36,545 nt of DNA from contig DATECF010000288.1 in NCBI GenBank assembly GCA_035287045.1, positions 1 to 36,545 of the forward strand. Reading direction: 5' to 3'. Each line of letters starts with the position of its first letter. Position 1 is the stretch's first letter. The translations under genes were made by a program, and so were the position numbers. This DNA comes from JACPAP01 sp035287045 (GTDB taxonomy: Bacteria > Gemmatimonadota > Gemmatimonadetes > Gemmatimonadales > GWC2-71-9). This document shows, piece by piece, positions 7,402 through 15,454 of the stretch. The notes below the pieces were generated by a model, which was not told the origin of the DNA, made no database searches, and worked only from the letters and a program-made list of their open reading frames with translations.

Positions 7402-7674
7402 ATGCCACGTCCGATCGTGTCCACGCTCGCGCTCGCCATGACGTTCGCGCTCGGCGCCGCGGGAGGCGCCTGGGCCCTGCGGCAGCTCGAGCGGGACGGA
7501 CTGGTCATCCGCGCCATCCATCCCGAGGCCCCGCCCAGGGTGGAGTACCGGCTCACGCCGCTGGGGCGGGGCCTGGGCAAGGCGGTGTGTGGGGTGTGGA
7601 GCTGGGCGGCCCGGCACCTGGGTGACGTGCAGCGGGCGCGCCGGGCGTACGACGCGGCGGCCCTCACCGGGTGA
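7402..7674 (+). pseudogene. Signal peptide fused to the C-terminal part of an HxlR-type regulator
   Basis: An open 90-codon frame with a good GAGAGG ribosome site, but of mixed origin. Residues 1-25 (MPRPIVSTLALAMTFALGAA plus GGAWA) look like a Sec signal peptide. From residue 26, LRQLERDGLVIRAIHPEAPP then RVEYRLTPLG is the recognition-wing half of an HxlR winged-helix regulator, without the roughly 55 N-terminal residues that carry the recognition helix. The joint near 7475 falls in the GC-rich stretch GGCGCCGCGGGAGGCGCC. The simplest reading is a deletion that joined the start of an exported-protein gene to the end of a regulator gene. A functional protein is unlikely, since a DNA-binding wing would be exported. 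It begins 11 bp after the ADOP stop and could be co-transcribed. Confidence 0.7.
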
Positions 7675-7856
7675 TGCCGCGGGTAGCGGCATTAGTCCCG
7701 CCTGGGGCGGCTCGAGAGATCCAGCCGCACCCCGCGCGGCAACCTCCATCCCCCACTAGCGGCCGGCTTCCGCCGTCGAGGAGTGGGGTCGGGGTTTGGG
7801 CAGGGGCCGCCAGCGCCACTTCCGGTCGCTCCGGCATCTGACCAACTTCGTCCTCC
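7675..7856. other. Intergenic region with a small hairpin
   Basis: No gene is seen. TGCCGC/GCGGCA at about 7674-7691 can form a short hairpin after the broken HxlR frame, without a T-run, so its role as a terminator is doubtful. No clear promoter or Shine-Dalgarno sequence is visible before the DUF5916 gene. Confidence 0.3.
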
Positions 7857-10076
7857 ATGCGAGCCACCATCCTCCCCGCCATCGCCACCATCGTCACGCT
7901 CGCCGCCCCGGCCCGGGCGCAGGACAGCGGTCCCGCGCCGGTGGACCCCGAGAAGCTGCCCCGCCCCGAAGCCAAAGCCGTCCGGGCCACCTCCAGGATC
8001 GAGATTGACGGCCGGGTGGACGAGCCGGCCTGGCGAGCGGCCACACCCATCACCGAGTTCATTCAAGCGCAGCCCGCCACCGGCGAACCGCCCACGGAGC
8101 GCACCGAAGTCTGGGTACTGTACGACGACGCCCGGCTCTACATCGGCGCCATCTGCTACGACTCCGACCCCACGGGTCTCATCACCAAGACCATCGAGCG
8201 CGACTACCCCGGCGTCATCTCGGAGGACATGGACGCCTTCGGCGTGGCGTTCGACACCTTCCTGGACCGCCGCAGCTCGTTCCTGTTCCTGGTGAACCCG
8301 CGGGGCGGCTTGAAGGACGGGCAGAGCTTCAACGACGGCACCTCGCGCGACTACGGCTGGGACGGCATCGTGGACGTCAAGACCACGGTCCACGATTCCG
8401 GCTGGACCCTGGAGATGGCCATCCCCTGGAACACGCTGCGGTTCGACCCGTCGCGCGACCCGCAGACCTGGGGCTTGAACCTGAGCCGCCGGGTCCGCCG
8501 CAAGAACGAGGTGGCCTACTGGGCGCCCCTGGCCCGGCGCGACCGGATCTTCCTGATGTCCGAGGCCGGCACGCTCACCGACCTGCCGCGCATTCCCAAG
8601 GCCCGGAACATTTGGATCAAGCCGTTCGTGCTGGGGCGCCGCGCCACCGGGGTGAACCTCGCGGCGGCGGACACGGGCTACGACGGCGACCTGGGCGGCG
8701 ACGTGAAATGGGGGATCACGCCGCGCACGACGCTGGACTTGACCTTCCGCACCGACTTCTCGGACGCCGACGTGGACCAGGAGCAGGTGAACCTCACCCG
8801 GTTCGCGGTGTTCTTCCCCGAGATGCGCGAGTTTTTCCTGGAGAATTCCGGGACCTTCACCTTCGGCGACATCACGGCGCCGGGCGCGCCCCGAAGCGGC
8901 GCGTCCTTACGTGACTTCACCCTGTTCCACTCCCGGACCATCGGCCTCCGGAGCGGGCGGCCGGTCCCGCTGGTGGGCGGGGCCCGCTTGACCGGGCGGG
9001 CGGAGAACCTGGAATTCGGCGTGCTGGACGTGCAGTCGCAATCGTTCGAGGGCGCGCCGGCCGAGAACTTCAGCGTGGCCCGCCTGCGCCGCAATTTCTT
9101 GAGGAACGCGGACGTGGGGCTGCTGGTCACCAATCGCCAGACCACGGGCGATACCAGCGACGCCTACAATCGCGCGCTGGGCGCCGACCTCAACATGCGG
9201 CTGGCGCAGTACCTGTTCGTGACGTCCTACTTCGCGCTCACCCGGGGGTCCGGCGGCGTCGGGGGCGAGGCGGGCCGTCTGGCCGTAGGCTGGCGGGACC
9301 GGCTGTGGAACGCCTCCGCCATGGTCCGCTTCGCGGGCGAGGAGTTCAATCCCGGCATGGGGTTCGTCCGGCGCCGGGGGATTCGCCACTGGTACGGCTC
9401 GTTCGGCGCGCACCCGCGGGTGGCGGTCCCCGGGGTGCTGGAGATCAATCCCTTCGCCGAGGCGGATTACGTCACCAACCTGAGCGGCCGGCGCGAGACC
9501 TGGGAAGGGACCGCGGGGCTCGGCGTCATGTTCCGGGATGGCGGGAACTTGAGCCTCCGCTACGCGGATCGGCGAGAGCTGCTGGAAGAGCCGTTCCAGG
9601 TGCGCACCGGCATCGCGATCCCGGTGGGCGATTACCATTTCCGCGAGGCGTCCGCCAGCTACCAGGCGAGCGAAGGACGGATGCTGTCGGGGAACCTGGG
9701 CGTCTCGGGCGGCGGGTACTTTACCGGCAACCGGTTCACCCTGAACGGCGGCGTGAGCTGGCAACCGGACTATCACATCACCTTGGACGGCTCGGCCCAG
9801 CACAACGCCGTCACCCTGCCGGACACCAGCTTCACCGCCGATCTCTACAGCGCGCGCGTCAAGTACTCGTACTCCACGGCGCTCGCCTTTGGGGCGTTCG
9901 TGCAGTACAACGCGGACGCGGATCAGGTGGTCACCAATCTGCGGGTCAACTGGATCCACGCGCCGCTGAGCGACTTTTTCCTGGTGTTCACCGAGCGGCG
10001 GGACGTGAGCCCCGGGGGGCGGGGCGTGCTGGAGCGGTTCGTGACGGCGAAGGTGACGAAGCTATTCGCGTTTTAG
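7857..10076 (+). CDS. DUF5916 protein with CBM9-like domain, outer-membrane barrel type
   Basis: A 739-residue exported protein. The signal peptide covers about residues 1-21 (cut after PARA). A carbohydrate-binding-family-9-like beta-sandwich follows (about 40-240; motifs IEIDGRVDEPAWRAATPI, VWVLYDDARLYIGA, GWTLEMAIPWNTLRFDP). Then comes the DUF5916 region (about 240-739) of amphipathic beta strands, ending in a terminal Phe (KVTKLFAF), as expected for an outer-membrane barrel. The conserved FFPEMREFFLENSGTFTFG stretch is typical of the family. Proteins of this type are common in Bacteroidota and Gemmatimonadota; their substrate is unknown, and binding or uptake of glycans or peptides is often proposed. 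The last 80 bp recur twice at 13.4-13.7 kb, so this may be the survivor of a tandem family. Confidence 0.88.
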   Translation: MRATILPAIATIVTLAAPARAQDSGPAPVDPEKLPRPEAKAVRATSRIEIDGRVDEPAWRAATPITEFIQAQPATGEPPTERTEVWVLYDDARLYIGAICYDSDPTGLITKTIERDYPGVISEDMDAFGVAFDTFLDRRSSFLFLVNPRGGLKDGQSFNDGTSRDYGWDGIVDVKTTVHDSGWTLEMAIPWNTLRFDPSRDPQTWGLNLSRRVRRKNEVAYWAPLARRDRIFLMSEAGTLTDLPRIPKARNIWIKPFVLGRRATGVNLAAADTGYDGDLGGDVKWGITPRTTLDLTFRTDFSDADVDQEQVNLTRFAVFFPEMREFFLENSGTFTFGDITAPGAPRSGASLRDFTLFHSRTIGLRSGRPVPLVGGARLTGRAENLEFGVLDVQSQSFEGAPAENFSVARLRRNFLRNADVGLLVTNRQTTGDTSDAYNRALGADLNMRLAQYLFVTSYFALTRGSGGVGGEAGRLAVGWRDRLWNASAMVRFAGEEFNPGMGFVRRRGIRHWYGSFGAHPRVAVPGVLEINPFAEADYVTNLSGRRETWEGTAGLGVMFRDGGNLSLRYADRRELLEEPFQVRTGIAIPVGDYHFREASASYQASEGRMLSGNLGVSGGGYFTGNRFTLNGGVSWQPDYHITLDGSAQHNAVTLPDTSFTADLYSARVKYSYSTALAFGAFVQYNADADQVVTNLRVNWIHAPLSDFFLVFTERRDVSPGGRGVLERFVTAKVTKLFAF

Positions 10077-10079
10077 CGC
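10000..10079 (+). repeat. Direct repeat, copy 1 (3' end of the DUF5916 gene)
   Basis: These 80 bp, ending with the stop codon and GCGC, match 13580-13659 with only two base differences by eye, and 13437-13499 with about five differences over its last 60 bp. All differences that fall in codons are synonymous. Confidence 0.85.
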
Positions 10080-10127
10080 ATCTATGAAACGGCGCGGCCA
10101 TGTGCCCGCGGGCCCTGGGCTGTGGGG

Positions 10128-11582
10128 CTACGGCTGCTGCACTGCTCTGAGGGCATTCACGCGGCCAGCTCCGTAGAAGTCGTCGTGACCCACCTTGCCT
10201 AGATCGTCCGCCGAATCCCGAAGCCGCGCCTCAATGCGCGTCGGGGGTAGGGGGCCGTACTTGCCCACGATCAAGGCCGCGACCCCGCTCACGACTGGCG
10301 CTGCCATGCTGGTTGCCGCAGCCCAGCATGTGGAGAAAGTTGGCGGCGCTTCCGTGCCGCGGCACGGCGCGGCGACCATGTCGAACACTGAGCAAGGGAA
10401 GGTCACGCTCCCCGAGCCCGGTGGCTCCAGAGGGAGCGAACAGCTAGCGGTTCCCGGCGGCAGGAACTGACCTCCGGGTCCGGCGAAATCAATCGCGCGC
10501 AGGCCATAGTTGCTGTACGACGCAGGGCGATCAAAATCTGTCGCCCCGAGCCCGAAACCCACCGGGCCGGTCGCAGACACACCGATAACCTCTGTGGATT
10601 GGGCCGGCAGGAAGTAGACGTTCGCTGAGTGGTCAAGGTCCACGCTTGAGTTGCCAGCTGCTGCGACAGCGAGGACGCCCTGTCGGCGAGCGTACATCAC
10701 GGCGCGGTCCACTGCATGGAACAGAAGCGCCAGTTCTGGGCCAGAACGCCGTAAGCCCGCCCCGAGACTCAGATTGATGATGTGGGCTCCCGCCCCGCCG
10801 CGGTTGATTGGCGTGGCCGCGTAGACGATGCCGCCAATCAGCCAAGAGAACGCACCTGTACCACCGTGGAGGACCTTTACCCCGATCAGCGTGGCCTCGG
10901 GAGCGATCCCAACGGTGCCAAAACCGTTCGCTCTTGCCCCCACGATCCCAGCCACATGCGTTCCGTGCCAGAAGCTGCCAACGTCTGTGTTGTAGGGCTG
11001 GCCCGGCACAAACGACGCTGAGCGGGGGCCATCCAGGCCGGCCGCGATATCCGGATGGATGTCGTAGACGCCGCCGTCCACGATGGCGACTCGAGCGCCT
11101 GCGCCTCGTGCCCCAACTGCCCACGCCGTGGGAGCGCCTACCGCGTCCGGTGCCCACTGAGTCACGCGAAAGGTCTCGTGCCCACCGTACTCGTGCGCCG
11201 TTTGATCCACCGCGTATTCTTCACCAGCAGACTGAGCTGATGGAGCTGGATCGGTCCATGGCACGATTAGGTCCTCTGCCACGCCACGAACCCCCTTCAC
11301 GCGAGCGATCGACTCTCCGAAAGCCGCGTCATGCGACTTTGCGACAACAATACCTAGTACGTCGAGTGATTGAGTGATCAGCCCCCCTGCCGCAGTTACG
11401 GCGGCGGCAAGGTCGGCCGGAACCTCATTGCCATCAGCCACGATGATGTAGTTCTTTTCGACGAGGTCGGACGTCATCAGTAGAGGACGGTGCGCTTGTG
11501 CAGCCGTAGGCAGATCGAGGGCGCAACCTGTCACGCCGACAATGTAAGTGAGAACCTGCAGGCTGAAGCCAATAGCTTTCAC
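10128..11582 (-). CDS. S8 family (subtilisin-like) serine protease, predicted lipoprotein
   Basis: A 484-residue protease when started at the GTG at 11582. That start has GAGG at a suitable distance and gives a lipoprotein signal peptide ending TYIVGVTGC, with the lipid-bearing Cys at residue 20. A prodomain-like segment (about 40-110) precedes the subtilase domain. The catalytic residues are all visible: Asp169 (VAIVDGGV), His206 (HGTHVAG), Asn311 (AAAGN) and Ser425 (ATSMAAP). It should be an active endopeptidase anchored to the outer face of a membrane. Extra Cys residues (CSLPLEPP, PCSVFDM, PCRGTE, STCWA) may form disulfides near the active Ser. It is the last gene of a minus-strand three-gene cluster inside the accessory insert; codon use is less GC-rich than in neighbours. 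A longer start at 11609 is possible but would bury the signal peptide. Confidence 0.92.
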   Translation of the reverse strand: MKAIGFSLQVLTYIVGVTGCALDLPTAAQAHRPLLMTSDLVEKNYIIVADGNEVPADLAAAVTAAGGLITQSLDVLGIVVAKSHDAAFGESIARVKGVRGVAEDLIVPWTDPAPSAQSAGEEYAVDQTAHEYGGHETFRVTQWAPDAVGAPTAWAVGARGAGARVAIVDGGVYDIHPDIAAGLDGPRSASFVPGQPYNTDVGSFWHGTHVAGIVGARANGFGTVGIAPEATLIGVKVLHGGTGAFSWLIGGIVYAATPINRGGAGAHIINLSLGAGLRRSGPELALLFHAVDRAVMYARRQGVLAVAAAGNSSVDLDHSANVYFLPAQSTEVIGVSATGPVGFGLGATDFDRPASYSNYGLRAIDFAGPGGQFLPPGTASCSLPLEPPGSGSVTFPCSVFDMVAAPCRGTEAPPTFSTCWAAATSMAAPVVSGVAALIVGKYGPLPPTRIEARLRDSADDLGKVGHDDFYGAGRVNALRAVQQP

Positions 11583-11660
11583 AAGCGAATCCTCGTCGTA
11601 CTGCGTCAAGAACCCACTTTCGCGGCCGGCGGTGACTCGAGCGGATTCATGGTTAACTTG

Positions 11661-12140
11661 TCACCTGCCAGGGTCGCTGAGTCCAAGCCGGGACCCAAGG
11701 GTTCGTCGGCGCTCTACCCATGCGGCGTCAAGCTCAGGACTCCTGTCCGGCCAGAGGACGCTCCGAACCGCCTCCGCTCCACGCAATGCTGACGGGGACA
11801 TGAACGAGAGCACCGCCAGAAAGTCGTCGACGTCGAACTCCACCGCTCCCGCTGGAATGAAGCTGACGCCGGGCGACGGGCGAAACGGCAGTCCCGCGCG
11901 AAGGCCCGGTCCGAGATCTTGCGGATCCCGACTCGGAGCAACGTTGCCAGAGGCAGAAGCCAGACACCGTCCCAGAAGTTCGAGCAGGGCCTCCGCGTCC
12001 AGCGTTCCCCGCGAGGTGGGGAACGCCCTTTCTAAGTGGCGGATTGCGGATTCGACCTCCACCAGCTCAAACTTCTCTGGCGCCATGGGCCCGCCGGGAG
12101 GCAGCTGAAGCGCGAGCAAGACAGCAACGACATGGATCAT
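11661..12140 (-). CDS. Small exported or anchored protein of unknown function
   Basis: A 159-residue protein. The ATG at 12140 overlaps the stop of the upstream lipoprotein gene as ATGA, so translation is probably coupled; an in-frame start at 12164 would lie inside the upstream gene. A short hydrophobic stretch (IHVVAVLLALQLPPGG) may be a signal peptide or anchor. The rest has an alpha-helical segment (about residues 19-60, VEVESAIRHLERAF and LDAEALLELLGRCL) and an ordered FDVDDFLAVLSFMSPSAL segment. No known domain recognised. The gene sits between a lipoprotein and a secreted-type protease and could serve as inhibitor, chaperone or substrate; that is a guess from position only. Confidence 0.6.
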   Translation of the reverse strand: MIHVVAVLLALQLPPGGPMAPEKFELVEVESAIRHLERAFPTSRGTLDAEALLELLGRCLASASGNVAPSRDPQDLGPGLRAGLPFRPSPGVSFIPAGAVEFDVDDFLAVLSFMSPSALRGAEAVRSVLWPDRSPELDAAWVERRRTLGSRLGLSDPGR

Positions 12141-12952
12141 ACGAGGTTGCCATTGGCGTCGCACGCCTGGTCATCGTCAACCCAGATCTCCCATCCCTTC
12201 GTGCAGCCTCCGCCAGACAAGAACGTGTCGAGGGCGTCGCGCCATCCGTCTCCTACCCCGTTCTCGACCTCGATCTCAATGTTGCTATAGGCCCAACCCC
12301 CGGCGTCACTCCCACCAGTGCCGGACGCGGGCTCGAACATGACGGTACCCGTATAGTTGAAGGACACCATGGGGCCTACGATCGCGGTCACGTTTAGCAG
12401 CGTCACCCATTTGGTGTAGCAGGCCGCATAGATGTACCCTCCCTCCGCGACATAGTTGTTGGTGACGTCCCGATAGCGCCCCAGCGGCATGGCGTAGGCT
12501 GCCGACGGAATACCTGGGTGATTGGGCGGTGGGGTGACGGGGAACGAGGCATGCGCTTGGCCCGGAATCGAGAAGTGGACTAGCGTGTAGTTATGCTGAG
12601 GGATGATCACCTTGAAGTCGGGGTTCGGCCACCACGTCGGGCAGACATAGGTGCCCCCTGAGACAACCGATTCACCTTGCCACAGGGGCAGGCTGGGGTC
12701 GGGTTGCGTGCCCGTTTCCGTCGCGATTTCCTGCGAGAAATCCCAAGGCTCGTAGTACACGACGTAGCACTCGCCGTCAGCCTCGCACAACGAAATAGTG
12801 CCGGGATCTGTCTTCCCGTCGCCCTTTTGTGCAGCGACCCTCCTTGCAAGCAGTTCAAGCTCAGGTGCGAGGGACTGTTCCCGGTCAGCGCAGCCGATAA
12901 TGACCAACGAAACCAGCAGGAACGCCACGACGCTGCTAGAGAAGTTCCGCAT
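12137..12952 (-). CDS. Lipoprotein of unknown function
   Basis: A 271-residue protein when started at the ATG at 12952, which gives a clean lipoprotein signal (MRNFSSSVVAFLLVSLVIIG then Cys21). A start at 13066 would add a run of unlikely sequence before it. The mature part is rich in aromatic and Thr/Ser residues, with several Cys, and ends in an acidic tail (WVDDDQACDANGNLV). A beta-rich fold is likely. No family recognised. First gene of the minus-strand cluster lipoprotein / small protein / S8 protease, so perhaps a partner, substrate or surface anchor of the protease. The sequence is visibly less GC-rich than the flanking core genes. Confidence 0.68.
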   Translation of the reverse strand: MRNFSSSVVAFLLVSLVIIGCADREQSLAPELELLARRVAAQKGDGKTDPGTISLCEADGECYVVYYEPWDFSQEIATETGTQPDPSLPLWQGESVVSGGTYVCPTWWPNPDFKVIIPQHNYTLVHFSIPGQAHASFPVTPPPNHPGIPSAAYAMPLGRYRDVTNNYVAEGGYIYAACYTKWVTLLNVTAIVGPMVSFNYTGTVMFEPASGTGGSDAGGWAYSNIEIEVENGVGDGWRDALDTFLSGGGCTKGWEIWVDDDQACDANGNLV

Positions 12953-13423
12953 GTGACACCCCGTCGTGATGTGTTTGTTGGAGCGGCCAGGGATACCCTG
13001 AATCCAGTGCAGTGGTGTCGGTGCAGGCATGCACGACACGCCATTTCTGACGACTAGGCGCCGCATCGCACGTACCCAACAAGAACTGTGCCGACGGAGC
13101 GAATCGTGCCGCCCTGCTCTCGCTCCACACCACTAGTCCCCTAAGTCCCTACCCTGACGGAACCTGGCTGGCAAGGCGGTGCGCCATCTCGACCGGACCG
13201 TTGTTGTCCGACTGTAGCACCTGTGGCGACGGGGCCGTCGCTGGGGGGCCACATGGGTTCCCCTCGCCGGACGGCGGCACTGTGACGCTCACCCACCGTC
13301 CCGAACGGCCATAGACCCCGCTCTCGTCCGCTCCGCCACACAACATGCCCGTTCCTACGTGCCTCTACGCCAGCTTCATCCACGCGCTACGCCGATGTCT
13401 CACTGGTGCCGACGGAGCCACGC
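12953..13423. other. Intergenic region of the accessory insert
   Basis: No convincing gene in either direction. Short open frames here have no ribosome site and no recognisable product. The part next to 12953 must hold the promoter of the lipoprotein/protease cluster, but I see no clear -35/-10 pair. The GC-rich part from about 13140 onward differs in composition from the insert genes, so an insert boundary may lie near 13140. Confidence 0.4.
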
Positions 13424-13499
13424 GTCCTCAGCCCAAGGGGCGGGGCGTGTTGGAGCGGTTCGTGACGGCGAAGGTGACCAAGCTGTTCGCGTTCTAGCG
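13424..13499 (+). pseudogene. 3' stub of a DUF5916 gene (copy 2)
   Basis: The frame reads GRGVLERFVTAKVTKLFAF and then TAG, the same ending as the intact DUF5916 protein. It differs from that gene by about five bases in the last 60, all synonymous (for example ACG/ACC, CTA/CTG, TTT/TTC). It therefore derives from another member of the family that was under protein selection, not from random drift of a dead copy. Nothing of the remaining gene is seen upstream. Confidence 0.8.
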
Positions 13500-13579
13500 G
13501 CCCGAACGCCGCAGCCGTACGTTGGCGTCGGCATGCCCGGCGTTCCAGACCTCCGCCAACGCCTCAGCCGGGCGCTATT

Positions 13580-13659
13580 GGGACGTGAGCCCCGGGGGCC
13601 GGGGCGTGCTGGAGCGGTTCGTGACCGCGAAGGTGACGAAGCTATTCGCGTTTTAGCGC
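13580..13659 (+). pseudogene. 3' stub of a DUF5916 gene (copy 3)
   Basis: This matches 10000-10079 with two synonymous differences over 80 bp and includes the same stop codon. It encodes the ending DVSPGGRGVLERFVTAKVTK plus LFAF. The match begins abruptly at GGGACGTG. The stub faces the convergent decarboxylase beta-subunit gene and overlaps its last codons region (stop at 13642). It marks the right edge of the material separating the intact DUF5916 gene from its former neighbour. Confidence 0.85.
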
Positions 13660-14253
13660 CGCCATGAACGCCCGCGCCCGCTCGCCCGTGGGCCCCGGCG
13701 ACCGCGGACCCCGAGCGCCCGGCACCGGTGCCACGTCCAGAAGAGCGAACGTGGGACCGGTGGCGTCCAGCACCCCGCGCAGCCCCACCTTCCACTCCGC
13801 CAGGGCCGTGAAGTGGAAGACTGAGCTGAACCCGCAGGCCCGCGCCACGCCGAGGTAATCCACCCGGTCTCCGGCCTTCCGTCCCGTGGCCCCTCCTGGC
13901 GTGGGTTGGGCGCCGGTGATCTCGTACACCCCATTGTCCAACGTGACGATCACCAGGTTGGCCGGCTGCTCCGCCGTGATCGTGACCAGCGAGCCCAGGT
14001 TCATCAGCGTCGAGCCGTCACCGTTCAGCACGATGACGCGCCGCTGTGGCTGGGCCAGCGCGAGACCCAGCCCCAGCGAGGTGGCCTGGCCCATGCTGGA
14101 GGGCACGAACACCCAGTCCAGCGGGTGGGTCCCCAACGTCATCCACTCGCGGGCCGCGCCCATGGCCGAGACCACCACGTCACCGTCGCTCCGCTCCGCG
14201 CGCAACGTGGCCAACGCCTCACGAAGCGGCATCCCAACCGGCGCGGCGCTCAT
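13642..14253 (-). CDS. Thiamine-diphosphate-dependent decarboxylase, beta (cofactor-binding) subunit, ComE-like
   Basis: A 203-residue protein if started at the ATG at 14253, which overlaps the alpha-subunit stop as ATGA; an upstream frame to 14304 is read-through of the alpha gene. It carries the diphosphate-binding domain of ThDP enzymes: GDGSTLMNLGSLVTITAEQP, then VTLDNGVYE, which is the GDG-(about 27)-N motif that holds Mg-ThDP. Closest recognised families are sulfopyruvate decarboxylase beta (ComE) and the C-terminal half of phosphonopyruvate decarboxylase. It pairs with the gene upstream to make a complete active site. Substrate is probably a 3-sulfo- or 3-phosphono-pyruvate-like 2-oxo acid, but no coenzyme M or phosphonate gene is near. 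The last codons overlap the DUF5916 stub. Confidence 0.83.
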   Translation of the reverse strand: MSAAPVGMPLREALATLRAERSDGDVVVSAMGAAREWMTLGTHPLDWVFVPSSMGQATSLGLGLALAQPQRRVIVLNGDGSTLMNLGSLVTITAEQPANLVIVTLDNGVYEITGAQPTPGGATGRKAGDRVDYLGVARACGFSSVFHFTALAEWKVGLRGVLDATGPTFALLDVAPVPGARGPRSPGPTGERARAFMAALKRE

Positions 14254-14735
14254 GCCTTCCCTTCCGCGAGGAGCACGGCCCCGGCCTTGCCCTCTGCCAT
14301 GCACCTCTCGAGGTGTTGAGCAAAGTCTTCGAACTGGCCGGGCTCCGTGAGCAACCGATAGTCAATCTGCCAAGCCTCGAGCGTGGGCTCGGTGAAGACC
14401 AGCGTGGTGTCGCCCGGCAGGGTCTCCTGGTTGAGGTACGAGCGGTATCCGATGACGCTGAAAATGGGAAGCTTCCAGTCGTGCAGGATGTTGCGGAGCG
14501 AATCGCCGGATTCAAACAGACCGGTGCACTGGATCACCACCACGGGCTTCGCACCGCCCAGGTACAGCCCGCCCGCCACGGCCCACGCCTCACCCTCTCG
14601 ACACACGCGCATCAGGCGGATGCCGGCGGCCTGGATGGCGGGCTCCCACGCGCCCAGCGTGCTGTCGGGCACGGTCACCACGTGGGTGATGCCGCAGCGT
14701 GCGAAAAGCGAAGCCACCTGTTCGCCGGAGAACAT
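14250..14735 (-). CDS. Thiamine-diphosphate-dependent decarboxylase, alpha (pyrimidine-binding) subunit, ComD-like
   Basis: A 161-residue protein covering the pyrimidine domain of ThDP enzymes. GITHVVTVPDSTLGAWEP opens the fold, and CREGEAWAVAGGLYLGG holds the conserved Glu that activates the thiamine ring. VVVIQCTGLFESGDSLRN and PIFSVIGYRSY are typical of sulfopyruvate/phosphonopyruvate decarboxylases. The two-subunit form is that of ComDE (coenzyme M route of methanogens); the single-chain form occurs in phosphonate pathways. Stop and next start overlap by 4 bp, so equal synthesis is expected. In bacteria such split pairs are of uncertain role. Confidence 0.83.
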   Translation of the reverse strand: MFSGEQVASLFARCGITHVVTVPDSTLGAWEPAIQAAGIRLMRVCREGEAWAVAGGLYLGGAKPVVVIQCTGLFESGDSLRNILHDWKLPIFSVIGYRSYLNQETLPGDTTLVFTEPTLEAWQIDYRLLTEPGQFEDFAQHLERCMAEGKAGAVLLAEGKA

Positions 14736-14783
14736 TGCGCCGAAAGAATACGTCAGTTGCCGGGGTGGGGAGAGGGGCGGCGG

Positions 14784-15410
14784 TTACGGACGATCCTCGA
14801 CCTCTTCCTCGGCGTAGTCCTCCCACTCCTCGCCCTCGCCCACGGCCAGAGGGAGAAGTGGAACGTCGTCGTAGATGTCGTCCATCTCAAGCTTGACGCG
14901 CAGCTGGGGTATCGAGATCTCCCCTTCCCCCTGCACCTCTTCCCGCACCCACTCGCCCCGAGCCTTTCGGCGATAGACGAACACGTGACGACGTCGCTGG
15001 TCAACGATCATGTACATGCGCAGAGACGGCATCCGCCGGTACGCGTCCAGCTTCTCGCGGCGGTCGCTGGCGCGGGTGCTGGGGGAGGTGATTTCTACCA
15101 CCAGCATGGGTTCCTCGACGATCAGCTCTACCTGGGCGGCCTTTCCACAAGCCACGATCACATCCGGGTAATAGATCCGGTCCGCCGCCGCCTTGAGCTT
15201 CACGTCCGCGGCGAAGACCCGGCAGCCGCGCTTGCGCGCCGGTTGGTGAAGGTGCCGGGTGATGTTGAGGTTGATGAGATTGTGCCGGGTGGTGACGCCG
15301 CTCATGGCGTACACCTCGCCCGCTACGTACTCGTGCTTGATGGGACTGCGCTCCTCAAACTCGAGGTACGCTTCGATCGACATCAGGCCCACCGGGCGCG
15401 TGCGCTCCAT
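14784..15410 (-). CDS. Uma2 family (DUF820) restriction-endonuclease-fold protein
   Basis: A 208-residue protein if started at the ATG at 15410 (MERTRPVGLMSIEAYLEFEE); an in-frame start at 15446 is less likely. The family blocks are clear: KHEYVAGEVYAMSGVTTRHN, then DVKLKAAADRIYYPDVIVAC, then VVEITSPSTRASDRREKLDA and YMIVDQRRRHVFVYRR. The Asp of YPDV and the Glu of VEITSPST are the usual metal-site residues of this PD-(D/E)xK nuclease fold. An acidic tail (EGEEWEDYAEEEVEDRP) is added. Uma2 genes are very common in Cyanobacteria, Chloroflexota and Planctomycetota and are mobile; their cellular role is unknown. It stands alone between the sigma-54 activator gene and the decarboxylase pair. Confidence 0.88.
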   Translation of the reverse strand: MERTRPVGLMSIEAYLEFEERSPIKHEYVAGEVYAMSGVTTRHNLINLNITRHLHQPARKRGCRVFAADVKLKAAADRIYYPDVIVACGKAAQVELIVEEPMLVVEITSPSTRASDRREKLDAYRRMPSLRMYMIVDQRRRHVFVYRRKARGEWVREEVQGEGEISIPQLRVKLEMDDIYDDVPLLPLAVGEGEEWEDYAEEEVEDRP

Positions 15411-15454
15411 GCGCCGAGCATACGCTCGGCTCGGCCGAGAACGCAAGTCCCCGG

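Noticed and set aside
13141..13383. Minus-strand open frame of 80 codons in the insert boundary
   Set aside because: No ribosome site, no homologous motif, Gly/Arg-rich shadow composition.
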